Positions 21,810 to 33,136 of a stretch of 43,210 nucleotides of DNA are shown here, piece by piece (within the stretch, counting starts at the first letter, position 1; each line of letters begins with the position of its first letter). Made by a program: the position numbers and the translations under genes. Under the pieces are notes generated by a model that saw only the letters and a program-made list of their open reading frames with translations, searched no databases and was not told where the DNA came from. Source of the DNA: Vitrella brassicaformis (taxonomy: Eukaryota; Sar; Vitrellaceae); contig CDMY01000334.1 in NCBI GenBank assembly GCA_001179505.1, forward strand, positions 68,755-111,964. The letters run 5' to 3'.

Positions 21810-23047
21810 ATGGCGCCTCCCCAGGCCGCCTTCTCCGTCAAGGAGATCTGCAGAAGACGTAAGGCGGACGGACGGAAGGGACGGATGACACACACAGACA
21901 GACAAAGGAAGATAAACACAGCCACACGCTGTGTGCTGGCCAGATTATCTTTCACTCATCAGTTCAACTGTCTGTCTGTCTGTGTGTGTCTACTCACTCT
22001 GTTGGCAACTGCGGTGATGTGATTCGACTCGCACTTTTTTTCCACAGGTGTATTGGACGAGATGGTGCGTCGTGTGCACGGGAGTGAGGGCTACATCGCA
22101 ATGATAGTCGACGACCGGACGCTGCGGGTGCTGTCCTCTTCCTGCCGGGTCTATGACATACTCGAGGAGGGCGTCACAGGTGGGTGCGTGGCATCCACAT
22201 TGGTGTGTGTGTGTGTGAGAGAGTGTTGGGGGNNNNNNNNNNNNNNNNNNNNNNNNNNNNNNNNNNNNNNNNNNNNNNNNNNNNNNNNNNNNNNNNNNNN
22301 NNNNNNNNNNNNNNNNNNNNNNNNNNNNNNNNNNNNNNNNNNNNNNNNNNNNNNNNNNNNNNNNNNNNNNNNNNNNNNNNNNNNNNNNNNNNNNNNNNNN
22401 NNNNNNNNNNNNNNNNNNNNNNNNNNNNNNNNNNNNNNNNNNNNNNNNNNNNNNNNNNNNNNNNNNNNNNNNNNNNNNNNNNNNNNNNNNNNNNNNNNNN
22501 NNNNNNNNNNNNNNNNNNNNNNNNNNNNNNNNGGGGGGGGGGGGGGTTGATGGCGCATGGCATGCAGTTGTCGAGAAGATCGAGAAGCGTCGGCAGCCGC
22601 TGCCCCAGCTGGACGCACTCTACTTCCTCTCACCTGAACTGCCGGTCATCGAACTCCTCGTCAAGGTAAGTTGGTGGGGGTGGTGGGGGTGGGCGGATCG
22701 AGGCACCTCATGTCACGTGATGGTGTCTGTGGCCGCGGGTGCCTTCTGCATCTTTCCTTTGTCGCGGTGTGTGTGTGTATATGAAAGGACTTCGAGAAGG
22801 AGAAGCGGCCGCAGTACAAGAACGTGCATCTGTTCTTCTCGTCGGCCATCGGTCAGCCGGCGCACGGGCAGGACGATTGCGCATTGCACTCTGTCCGCAG
22901 CGTCCGCGTGTGTGTGTGTGCAGGCAGGGACAGTGGTGTGATGGAGAAGATCGCGAGCGACCCGCGGCTGTTCCCGCGCGTCAAAACCTTTGTGGAGTTC
23001 AACCTCAACTTTATTGGTCGCCTTTTGTGCAGCCATCACACACACAT

Positions 23048-23079
<32 letters not shown>

Positions 23080-23854
23080 GGAGAGAGAGAGGGATAGGTG
23101 GAGGATGGGTGTGTGTGTGTCTGTGTGCACTGGACGTTTGCAGCGCACGAGCAGCGTGTGGTGCATTTCGACTCGCCCTACTTGTTGCGTGAGCTGTTCC
23201 CCCTCAAGAGGCCGGAGCTGCTCCACGACATCGCTGACAAGGTGCCTGAGCCTCACACGGATCCATTGCCTGCCTGGATGCACGTGGTTTATGTGTGTGG
23301 GCGTGGGCGTGTGGTCATTTAGATTGTGTCTGTTTGTGCGACGCTGGGCGAGACCCCTTACGTCAGATACATGAAGCCAAACGCGTCAATACAAGGCAAG
23401 GCCCCACACACGAACCGAACACACATGCGTCTCTCTCCGAACATGCCTTCGTGTGTGTGTGTGTGTGTCTACGCATGGCATCCCTCCACAGGCCTGCCTC
23501 CAGTCACCGTCTGTGAGCAGCTGGCCAACCTCGTCCAGGCCAAGATCGAGAGAAACCTCCCTAAGAGGACCGCCAAGCAGGTAGCTAGCGGGCACATGAT
23601 ACCCACATGAGCGTGTCTGTGTGCGTGTTCCATGGCGCCTGCGCTGCGGTGTGGTGTGTGTGTGTCAGGCCTCGTCGTCTGGCGGTCAGCCGACGACTCT
23701 GTTGGTGCTGGACCGGTCGGTCGACACGGCGGCCCTGCTGCTGCACGAGTACACCTACCAAGCCATGGCCTATGACGTGCTCGATATACAGGTGTGGTGT
23801 GTGGCCCCGGGGGGTCTGTCTGAACTGAATGTGCGCGTGTGTGTATTGGCTGAG

Positions 23855-23886
<32 letters not shown>

Positions 23887-24488
23887 AGCTGTCGGGCACT
23901 GGCGCACAGACGTCGGCTCCGCGGCCATCGACACAATCAGGTAGGGTAGGTGCCTGCCACACAAATGACATGCGGCCGGGCCACACACACGTGCACACGA
24001 CACACAGAAATGCTACAATCAATCAATAGTGTCTATGCCGCATGGCGTGTGTGGTGTGCAGGTGGATACGAGAAGTTGAAGAGCATGCGGAGCATGCAGC
24101 CGGCCGACGAGGAGACACAGGCCAAACAAGACGACACCTTCGCGTACGCCCGACCCGACCCGACCCCCTCTCTCCGTGTGTGTGCCTGCATCTTGTGTGT
24201 GTGTGTGTGTTTGTGTGTGTGGCAGCTATGAGTTCACCGACAATCTTGGACAGACCGGCAAGAAGACGGTAGGTCACACGCCACACGACCCTTCACAGAG
24301 AGAGAGAGAGAGAGAGGGAAAGTGCATGCGCCATGCCACACACACACAAAAACATACTTGCTATGCCCCACCCACTTTAACAGGCGGTCTTGAGTGATGC
24401 AGATGAGCTCTGGGTCAGATTCAGGTGCGTACGTCTGTCTGTCTGTCTGTCTGTCGTTCACACGCAAATCAATCCATAATCTCCCTCC

Positions 24489-24527
<39 letters not shown>

Positions 24528-26869
24528 TGTGTGTAGGCATCAGCACATCAGTGTGGTCAACGACACTGTCACCGAGGAGGTGCGCAAGTTTGCCAAAGAG
24601 CACGACGTCGCCAGGATACACAGAGGAGACGTAAGGACAAACACAAAGACAAACACACGGACACACACACACACACACACATGGATGGATGGATGGATGG
24701 ATGCCGGGCATGTCACACGTCTCCACCGCTCCCCCTCTCTGTGTAAATGGAATGTGTGTGTGTATGTGTCAGAGGCACATGAACACCGAGGCGACTGCAG
24801 CAGCGATCCGGCAGCTGCCGCAATACCAAGAGATGCTCTCAAAGGCACTCACTCACTCACTCACACTCACTCAGTCAGACCGAGAGAAAGAGAGAGAGAT
24901 TTGCGCATTGACTCGGGTGCTTGTGCTTGTGCGTGTGTGTGGTGTGGTGTTGCCATCCATCCATCCATCAGTATTGGGTGCACTGCACCATGAGCGAGCA
25001 GTGCTTCGCTGAGCTGGAGAGGAGAAGCCTTATGAAGATTGGCTCAATCGAACAGGTGAGTGCAGTGCAGTGCAGTCCCTGAGGGAATGGCCAGCCGGGG
25101 GCGAGAGAGAGAGGCAGAGGGAGGGAGGGAGGGAGGGAGAGGGAGGGAGAGAGACCACAGAACGTTCTGTGTGTGTGTGTGTGGTGTGCAGGATTTGGCC
25201 ACAGGGATTGACAAGGACGGCAACAACGTCAGCCCGCCCAAGCTGCTCTCCACCATGGGCACACTCCTCAGCGACCCCGCCATTGGGTAATCTCTCACAC
25301 TCACACTCACACGGACACTCACACAGACACTGACACACAGACATTGTTGTCTGTCCAACCACGTGTGTGTGTGTGTGCGTGAGGGCAGGGTGGAGGAGAA
25401 GTTGCGTCTGCTGATGCTCTACTTCACACAGATGGACGGCATCAAGGAAGACGACAGAAAGAAGGTCAGTGAGGAACCACAGTGATTGCAATCGATCAAC
25501 CAATCACTCACTCACTGACTCAATCAGATGATGGACGCGGCCCGGCTGGGAGAGGAGGAGCAGACGTGCATCCTCAACCTGCTCAAATGTGAACATACAC
25601 ACTGACACACACACACGTCCACGTGTTCACACACTGACACACACACTCGATCTTTCCCCTGTGTGTGTGTGTATGGGTGTAGGCGGCCTCCACCTGCCCC
25701 GCTTCGCCTCGTCCATCCCACCCAAAGCACCCGTGCGTGTGGAGGGACGTCTAAGGACATCTATCATGACACTGCACGCACACACACACACGTGTGTCTG
25801 TGTCCCTGTCTGTCCGTCTCGTGTGTGCAGAACAAACACCACCACCGGACGGACAAGGAGCGGCTCAAGTACTTCAAAACGGTACCTATGTGACCGCGGG
25901 ATGGCTGTCTGTCTGTCTCTCTCTTCACGCTGCGCATCGTGTGTGTGTGTGTGCAGCGTGCCCGTACGGTCAACTTCGAGCTATCGAGGTTCGAGCCGGG
26001 CCTCAAGGACATCGTGCAGGTGAGGTGCGTGGGTGTCTGCCTGCCCATTTGACATGACAAGATAGATATGTGGAGTGTGTGCGTGCGTGTGTGTAGAGGG
26101 CGGCTCAGGACCAGCTCGACCGCAGCCAATACCCATACATCCACGACCCTACTCAGTGAGTGAATGAAGCGAGGCTACCTACCTACTCAACCCCCCTCTC
26201 CCCCTCCCACCCCCCCCACCCCCCCCTCCCATCCCACACACACTCACACAGACCCCCACACGTACACGTGTGCGCGTGATATCTATGTGTGTCGGGCAGG
26301 GCCGGCACCAGTGTCAAAGTCGCCGCCACAGCCTCGAGAGGTCAGCAAGGCCTGAGCCGGGGGCCGATCGATGTATCCAACTTATGTGTCTGTCACTTAT
26401 GTGTCTGTCTGTCTGTCTGTCCGTCGGCTCATGTGTGTGTGTGTGCAGGGGTGGGTGGCGTTGCGGGTCGGCCTGGCGGGGCGTCGCAATGGGACTGGGG
26501 ATGGACCCAAGAGGTACGTGTGTCTGTCTGTCTGTCTGTGTATGTACGCCACACGTGTGTGTTGCGTTACCCTCACACAGGGTGAGGATCCGCGACAGGG
26601 AGACATCTCCGGCCGCTCCTCCCGCAGTCGGCTGCTGGTCTTCCTTCTCGGCGGCGCCACCCACTCTGAGATCAGATCCGTTTACGAAATATCAGATGAG
26701 GTACGCCACGCCCGGGCTCACACATAACATCACGCACCTCGCATTGTCTTTGTCTCTGTCTCTGTGTCTGTGTCATGCGCAGCTTCAGATCGACGTGGTG
26801 CTGGTGACCACCGGTCTGCTTAGTTTCAAGTACCTCTACCAGCTCATGAGCGAACACAGATTCGAGTGA
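21810..26869 (+). CDS. Sec1/Munc18 (SM) family vesicle-fusion protein
   Basis: About 27 short exons. MAPPQAAFSVKEICRRRVLD opens the protein, followed by DDRTLRVLSSSCRVYDILEE, then RRQPLPQLDALYFLSPELPV, equivalent to the SM signature 'R.P.P.LDAIYFI.P'. Domain 2/3 markers are TTLLVLDRSVDTAALLLHEY (the LDR.D.. motif), LSDADELWVRFRHQHISVVN, DLATGIDKDGNNVSPPK and VEEKLRLLMLYFTQMDGIKE. The C-terminus has SRSRLLVFLLGGATHSEIRS then VYEISDELQIDVVLVTTG, ending SEHRFE at TGA 26867. These features place it with Sec1/Munc18 (syntaxin-binding) rather than Vps33. SM proteins clasp SNARE bundles to drive membrane fusion. One intron (donor at 24845) is GC-AG. An assembly gap (22233-22532) lies inside the second intron; the flanking exons join in phase (EEGVT to VVEKIEKRR), so no coding sequence need be missing. 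Confidence 0.92.
22233..22532. other. Assembly gap of 300 N
   Basis: Exactly 300 undetermined bases in an intron, flanked by 5 G on the left and 14 G on the right. A round length suggests a placeholder rather than a measured size; a G-rich repeat probably stopped assembly. Confidence 0.97.
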
Positions 26870-27134
26870 CCAACTGTCAGAGAGCGATGGATGGATGGAT
26901 GGACAAGTGGCGAGTGATGAGAGCGACGGTCGTCGTGACGTGTATACGAGTGTACTGTACAGCCCACACGGCTTATTACATTTGTTGTCCTGTCCAGCCC
27001 ACACAGTTACTGACCGCATGCAATGCATGGCAGGCAAACACGCCACACCACACCCTCAAGAAGGCCCGTCAGATACCGACATATGCCACACACGGCAGAC
27101 AGACAGACAGACAGACAAGAGGCGATTAAGCTAC
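26870..27134. other. Short convergent intergenic region
   Basis: 3' flanks of the SM gene (plus) and of the gene at 27135-28322 (minus). It has GGAT and GACA microsatellites and no exon. Confidence 0.7.
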
Positions 27135-28322
27135 TCACTCGCCGTCGTCGTCGACACGAGTACCCTGGTCTATGACCTCCCTCTCTAGTCTGACTCGTCT
27201 GAGCACATCACGGGCATGGCGGACGGTAATGGGATAGCACTCATCCCCTGCAGACAGATCACCGCCAACACCGTGCACACGCCTCTCCGTCGTGAACAGG
27301 CTGATCTTGCCGCCCCGCCGCACGGTCAGATGAGCCACAATCGCCTCGTCCGCCCGGTGGCCGCACAACAGCACCTGCCGCACCACCACTCCCACACCCC
27401 ACCCCCGCTGACGCATGTCGACCACCACACAGTCGCCAAATGCGTCAGTCGCCATGAAGGCTCCATAGCGGGCATCACCCGATCGTGCGGGGGCCTCGAG
27501 TACCAGGGTGCTGGGCTGGCGGGGGCCGCATGGTGGGCGAGGCCACCAGTAGACCAGGAGGTTGTCCATCATGAAGGCAGAGAACCGCTCGTAGCGATAC
27601 CGATCGGCACTGTGGACGTCGTCCTCTTCAACAGCCGGGTCGTCTGTGTGCTCGGCAGCCATGACGCGGAACCGCACTTTGCCGACCTTGTGGGGATAGA
27701 TGTGGTTCTCATCGTCACCATCATCCTGCACGACGCGTGTATCATCAAGAAACGTGTAAGGCCGCGCGTCATGAATGCCTCCTCGTGTGTATCTCACCTC
27801 GCCAGCCTCATTCTCGTTCGTCTGCTCGTCTGTGGTCAGGGCCAGGCTGTCGCCCTCGTAGCTGAGCAGATGGCCGATGGTCTTGTAGATGGCCAGTGCG
27901 AGCGGCAGCTGGTGCACGGCGGCCCTGGTGGGCCAGTGCTGCTGCACCCACTCGGCCGATATCACCAGAGGCATAGCGGGGGTCAGCCGATAGATGGCCG
28001 CCACACGGAGGAAGCCGCCCAGCCACGCCCACAGACGACCACCACGCTCCAGCAGATACAGCACGCGGCACAGGTAGTCGATGCGCGAGAGGCCGCCGGG
28101 CAGCGGAGCCGCCCCAGCCGTCCCGCCATGTCTGTCGACGTCAATCAGCCCACTCAGCCCATAGCGCCTCAGCAATGCGTCGATGCGCCGGAAGATGAAA
28201 TCACAGCCGATGACGGAGGTGCCGCTGGCGCGTGACGAAGATCTGACCCTGCTGAAGTCGCAGACGTCGAGATTGGACAACACCTGGTCTCGCCAGACCT
28301 CGTAAGGCACCACATGCGCCAT
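27135..28322 (-). CDS. Unrecognised protein, possibly F-box-like at the N-terminus
   Basis: One long open exon, unusual for this window, ending RLEREVIDQGTRVDDDGE at TGA 27137-27135. The start chosen is ATG 28322-28320 (MAHVVPYEVWRDQVLSNLDV). The open frame continues upstream to a good 3' splice site (gtgtgtgtgcag next to 28349), so a short upstream coding exon near 28440 or a 5' UTR intron is likely. The first 40 residues (VPYEVWRDQVLSNLDVCDFS) resemble an F-box helix pattern; this is weak. Visible further on are IDYLCRVLYLLERGGRLWAW, WVQQHWPTRAAVHQLPLALA and, near the C-terminus, a beta-rich part (FGDCVVVDMRQRGWGVGVVV, QVLLCGHRADEAIVAHLTVR). There is no transmembrane segment. Length is about 396 residues from this start. 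It is head-to-head with OST1. Confidence 0.7.
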   Translation of the reverse strand: MAHVVPYEVWRDQVLSNLDVCDFSRVRSSSRASGTSVIGCDFIFRRIDALLRRYGLSGLIDVDRHGGTAGAAPLPGGLSRIDYLCRVLYLLERGGRLWAWLGGFLRVAAIYRLTPAMPLVISAEWVQQHWPTRAAVHQLPLALAIYKTIGHLLSYEGDSLALTTDEQTNENEAGEVRYTRGGIHDARPYTFLDDTRVVQDDGDDENHIYPHKVGKVRFRVMAAEHTDDPAVEEDDVHSADRYRYERFSAFMMDNLLVYWWPRPPCGPRQPSTLVLEAPARSGDARYGAFMATDAFGDCVVVDMRQRGWGVGVVVRQVLLCGHRADEAIVAHLTVRRGGKISLFTTERRVHGVGGDLSAGDECYPITVRHARDVLRRVRLEREVIDQGTRVDDDGE

Positions 28323-28572
28323 CGGATGAGGATCATACGGACAGACCTGCACACACACACACGCACACACGCACAGTGTCACGCGCGCGCACATCCATCC
28401 ATCAACCACAACCACATATCTTTTCCCCTTCCGCCATCGCTCACAAATACTGTTTGCCTTCGTATGGTCTTTCTGCTTCGAGGAAAGTCTGTGAGCAGGG
28501 TTTGAAAACCCTACACCCTACACCCTAACCATCCCAGTGCAGATCTCTCGGCTTCTCTCTCCAGTTTTGATC
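28323..28572. promoter_or_regulatory. Bidirectional promoter region, unknown gene / OST1
   Basis: 250 bp between start codons, with the AGGGTTT palindrome at 28495-28512 followed by ACACCCT repeats. It may include a 5' exon or intron of the minus-strand gene. Confidence 0.5.
28495..28512. promoter_or_regulatory. Palindromic promoter motif (GCAGGGTTTGAAAACCCT)
   Basis: The 18-mer is identical to the one at 33030-33047. It ends 60 bp upstream of the OST1 ATG. It is followed directly by ACACCCTACACCCTAACC, which extends the CCCTA theme. Confidence 0.5.
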
Positions 28573-31500
28573 ATGAGGCGTTTGCCTTTAGTGTGTGTCA
28601 TCGCCTGTGGCCTTGCAGCTGGTTTTGCATCCTGCGACAAGGCGGTCGGTTCAGATCTGGTCATCACGACCGTCGAGCGGACCATCGACACCGAGAAGCC
28701 CGTGGTCAGCTCAGTGGCCGCCATCACCTTCGCCAACGAGGGCGCCAAGGGCGTGAGCAAGTTCTTCTGGGCAGTCCCCAAATGGCAGGCCAACTTCACT
28801 GGTACTGACTGTACACCCAGACAGACAGACAGACAGACAGACACACAGACGGACAGAGCAGAGAATGCCCGTGTGCAGAGAGAGGGATATGTGTGTGTGG
28901 TGTTGTGTATGTGTCAGGCTGGATACTGGCCGAGGACGAAAGAGGCATGCCGCTGGAGGCGACTGAGTACGAGATGGAGGGGGCGGAGAGTGAGGAGGTC
29001 GTGCACTACAAGGTCATGATGAAGCGCCAGATAGAGCCCAAGAAGACGGCCGCCATACAAGTGACCATGTTCCTCGGCAACGCGCTGGTCCCGCTGCCCA
29101 GGAAGATCAACATCGATGTGCGCACGCATCAAGACACACCACACCGCAGACACCGCACAGCAGCTGCACACATACACACATACATCACACACACAATGTG
29201 CCCCCTCCCATGGCATGGCCTTTGTTTTGTGTGTGTGTGCAGGATGAGCATGAAGTGGTGTACTCGGACCTGCTGTATTTCTTCACCCCCTACAGAGTGA
29301 AGGAGCAGTGGCTCAAGATCAAAACCGCCACCAAAGACATAAGGTCGGTCTGCATATGGGCGACTAACTGGATGGCTGGATGGCTGGGTGGCTGGGTGGG
29401 CATTGTCTGTCTGTCTGTCTGTCCATCGCTGTCCACGTCTGCAGGTCTTACAAGCCCAAGCTCAAGAACAGTTCCTCCGACGTGTCGAAGCGGACCGTCT
29501 CATACGGCCCCTTCACGAAGGAGACCCCACCATACTACACGGGTCGGTCGGCCCGGTCCCCGGGCCATGTGTTGTTCCCTCCCATCCCCCCAAAGCCAAA
29601 GCATGTCTGTGTGTCGTGTGCAGGTGAGGGCGATAAGCAGTTCGTGTCTGTTCACTGCTCGATGCCCAAGCCGCTGCCCATCCTGAGAAGGGTCGTCAGG
29701 GACATAGAGGTCGGCCATGGTCTCACTGACACACAACACAACACAACGCAGCGCAGCACAGCACAGCACGCCACACGTGTGTATGTTGCTCTGCCTGTCG
29801 GTTACTTGTTTTGCTTACAGGTGTCTCACTGGGGCAACGTCTTCTTCCACGAGTCCTTCCAGCTTTACAACGGTCGGCACACACTCTCAACACACACACA
29901 CACACACACATGGATGGATGGATGGATGTGTGTGTCGTTGGTGCAGCCGCTGCTGGCTTGAAGGGCGAGTTCAGCCGGATCCCCTTCATGACCCGCAGAT
30001 ATCCGCCACACGCCATCGAGAAACTCAGTGAGTCAAAAGGCCGCGCACACACACGCACACACACACTGTTGGATGGATGTGTGTGCGTGTGCGTGTGTGT
30101 GTGTGTGTGTGTTTCAGCTGCGAGGATACCCTACCCTCTGCAGGGGCTCCACTACTAGTGAGTGCGGGCAGGGCAATAGGGCAGGGCAGGGCAGAGCTAG
30201 ACACGCCACGCCCACACGCAGCAGAAGTACTCATCGATTTTGGATCGGTGTATCCGTGTGTGTGTGATGTGACTGTGTCCGCTTCAGCGACCACATAGGC
30301 AACATATCCACCTCCACAGTCGCCATCAGCAAAGTGAGTGAGCCGCTCACGGGCCCCCACCCACTCACTAGTGTGTGTGCGTCTCGCGTCCTGACTGATG
30401 GATGTGTCGGCCTTTAGAATCGCACTTACGTCCGTCTCGACCTGCGGCCGCGGTACCCCATCCTGGGCGGATGGAACGCCGATTGGTCAGACACACACAC
30501 ACACTGACAGGGAGGGAGGGAGAGAGAGAGAGAACACACGAAGGGTCTCTCTCTCTCTCTCCCTCTCTCTGACTTTGCAGGCAGCTGCAGTACAACGTGC
30601 CCTCGGCGAGTGTGCTGTTTGTCAACAAGACCCGGCCGTCGCAGCACGTCCTCAACATACCCTTCTCGCACCCAATCAAGGAGGTCCGGTCCTCCCTTGC
30701 CCTGCCAGGCAGACACGCACACACACATGGATGTCTGTCTGTCTATCTGTCTGTCTGTGTGTGTGTGTGTGTCTGTCTGTGTGTGCGTGTGTGGGGTGCG
30801 ATGCACAAACAGGTCTATGCCGAGGAGGTGATAACGCGGATCGCTTTGCCGGCGGGATCGCACGACATCCAGGTGGGTAGCTGGGGGGGCGCGGTGTGCG
30901 CCATTCCTTCACCGATGTGTGTGTGTGTGTGTGTGTGTGTCAGATCCGGTTCCCTCGTGAAGTGCAGAAGCAGTGGAAGGAGGTCAAGTGGGGCTGGTTC
31001 GACGTCTTCCAGGTTAGTCGGTCAGTCGGTGCGGGTGTGTGTGTGTGCACCGAGGCGCACACACACACAGACCTGTGGTGGGTGTGGTGGGTTGGTGCGT
31101 TGGTGGGCTGCAGGGGCGTCCCGTGTACGCCTTCACGTCTGACCGCTACTACTTCACGCAGACACTCCAGGACAGACTGGAGGTACATTCCATTCAATTC
31201 CATTCCATTCCACACACAGCACACCACACCACACACCACACACCACATGGCGGAGGATGGCAGGCATGGCGTTGTTGTTGTTAGGTGACATACGAGTACG
31301 GCGGTTTTGCGACGTACGAGAAGCCGCTGGTCATCATCCTGTTCTTCTTCATCCCATACGCCCTCTACATCCTCTCCGGGCGGTTCACCCTGCGCATACT
31401 CAAGGCAGGCGATGCGATGCGATGGACCAGAGCAGACCAGCTGACCGACCAGACCACTGCACTGACCCACCACGCCACACCCTCACACAGAGAGGGAGGG

Positions 31501-32029
31501 ATGGATGGATGGATGTGTGTGTGTGTGTTTAGGAGGGTGAGAAGGAGCAGCTTGACCGGATTGAGATGCAGAAGACCATCATCAGCCACCTCAGAGACCT
31601 TTACGAGGCAGGCAGCCGAGCAACTCAGACACACTTACTCACAGACACACAGATTCATCCTTTGTCCTTTGTGCCTTTGTTCGTTCAGGATGTGTCACAC
31701 GTCAATGATGGCCTCCTCACCGCAGCAGCCAGCTACAGAAGTGGGCGACAGACACACACCGCACCGAGAGAGGGAGAGAAAGGCATTCTGTCATTATCAT
31801 GTGTGTGTGTGTGTGTGTGGTCATCCAGGCCGTCCGATCAAGCCCCACTGGGAGGCCGCCAAAGCCTCACACGAGAAGAACTCCACACGGATCGTCACAC
31901 ACATGAAGGAGGTACGGCGCACAGCACACAGATCCATCCATTATCCCATCGGCTGTGCGAGTGTTGTTGTTGCTGGTCAGATGATCGTCAACCTGCCCCA
32001 GCCACAGCAAGAGAAGGTCACCCATCACA

Positions 32030-32063
<34 letters not shown>

Positions 32064-32499
32064 CAGACACAGACAGACAGAGACAGGGAGAGAGATTATG
32101 ACTCGAGAAACCCGGTGTGCGCACTCTCTCTCTCTCTCTCTGCGTCATCCATGCCATCTATGCATCAGCTGGAGGTCTTTCTCAAGTCTGTGCAGGAGGA
32201 GGTCGTCAAGCTGGCCAACGTCAAGGCCGCCGACGAGGCCGCCTCGCCCACCAGCAAGAAGACCACCAAAGGCAGCGAAAGCGATACCCTCGTGAGCACA
32301 CACACACACACAGAGACACACAGAGACACACACAGGCACACACAGGCACACACATATACACACACACACGCACCCACAGAGACACACACACAACCTCCCA
32401 CGCTTAAGCTTCTTCTGTGTCTGTCTTCAGGAGCGGAAGATAGTCGATTTGGAGAACCAGTTCTTCAACATCCTGGAGTCGCTCGAACAGAAGGCGTAA
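28573..32499 (+). CDS. OST1: Ribophorin I, oligosaccharyltransferase subunit 1
   Basis: About 20 exons. MRRLPLVCVIACGLAAGFAS is a signal peptide. Lumenal domain markers in order are DLVITTVERTIDTEKPVVSS, GVSKFFWAVPKWQANFTGWI, YSDLLYFFTPYRVKEQWLKI, VSHWGNVFFHESFQLYNAAA, and the diagnostic DHIGNISTSTVAISKNRTYV followed by LDLRPRYPILGGWNADWQLQ and YNVPSASVLFVN. A single membrane helix follows (PLVIILFFFIPYALYILSGR, about 31321-31380), then a cytosolic helical tail (ERKIVDLENQFFNILESLEQ) ending KA with TAA at 32497. This matches ribophorin I in length (about 600 residues), topology and motifs. It is part of the ER complex that transfers glycans to Asn-X-Ser/Thr on nascent chains. Two consecutive introns in the tail (donors at 31405 and 31608) use GC-AG borders. 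It is divergent from an unknown gene across a 250-bp gap. Confidence 0.93.
31186..31212. repeat. (CATTC)n pentamer repeat in an OST1 intron
   Basis: TTCCATTCAATTCCATTCC-type repeat followed by a CCACA repeat, inside the intron before VTYEYGGFATYEKP. Confidence 0.8.
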
Positions 32500-33136
32500 A
32501 GGGGTGGACCAATGAGGGATGGTGTGTGGTCTGTCTGTCTGTCTGTGTGGTGGGCCCGGCACACCCACCCGCACAGAGACAGACAGACACCTTACTTACG
32601 TGTGTGGGCGTGGACTATTTAACTCACTCTCTGTGTGTGCACTGCATGAGTGTAGCCCACCCGCCCCCCCGCCCACCACAAGCGCACTTACCCCCAGCTC
32701 ACTCATTCACTCATCAGAGAGGTTTCGCTGCATGAGCGAGCCAATTCACCCTCGGTGTGTGTCGATCTGTCGATCTACCTACCTGTCTATCGCACGTCAG
32801 TCTCGATACGACCACACTCTCTTTTCCGTTTCTGTGTGTGCATGTGTGTTGTGTGTCTGTCTTTACACCGGCCCTCCAACAAGCGCGGTGGGCCGCCTGA
32901 TTGCGTGCGTGTGAGGAGAGTGACTGACTTACCAGATATCGGCGATGCGGTCGTGGGGCCTAGCTGGTGTGAGGGTAATTAAGGGTGCGGCGGCGCAGGA
33001 CATCACGCAATAAGCACGCCGTGCAGGGTGCAGGGTTTGAAAACCCTTATACCTGGATTCTCTGTGAGATCTGCACACGCCTTAGCGCCACTGTGTCCCT
33101 CGCTCCCTCCCTCAGCGTGAGAAATCGACCGATGCC
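32500..33136. other. Tandem-gene spacer with promoter motif
   Basis: 637 bp between OST1 and the helical-repeat gene, the longest upstream region here and the only solid gene start not paired head-to-head. It contains TGTC and CACT microsatellites and, near its right end, the palindrome at 33030-33047. No exon was recognised. Confidence 0.6.
33030..33047. promoter_or_regulatory. Palindromic promoter motif (GCAGGGTTTGAAAACCCT)
   Basis: Exact copy of the 18-mer upstream of OST1, ending 89 bp before the ATG at 33137 and preceded by a partial copy (GTGCAGGGT). Confidence 0.5.

Noticed and set aside
27216-28235. A 339-codon open frame on the plus strand
   Set aside because: It is antisense to the long minus-strand exon, which has better composition and hydrophobic periodicity; GC-rich coding DNA often leaves the opposite strand open.
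31566-32735. A 389-codon plus-strand frame over the OST1 tail
   Set aside because: It passes through CA-repeat introns (THTHTQRERERQTQ) and shifts out of frame from the OST1 coiled-coil exons.
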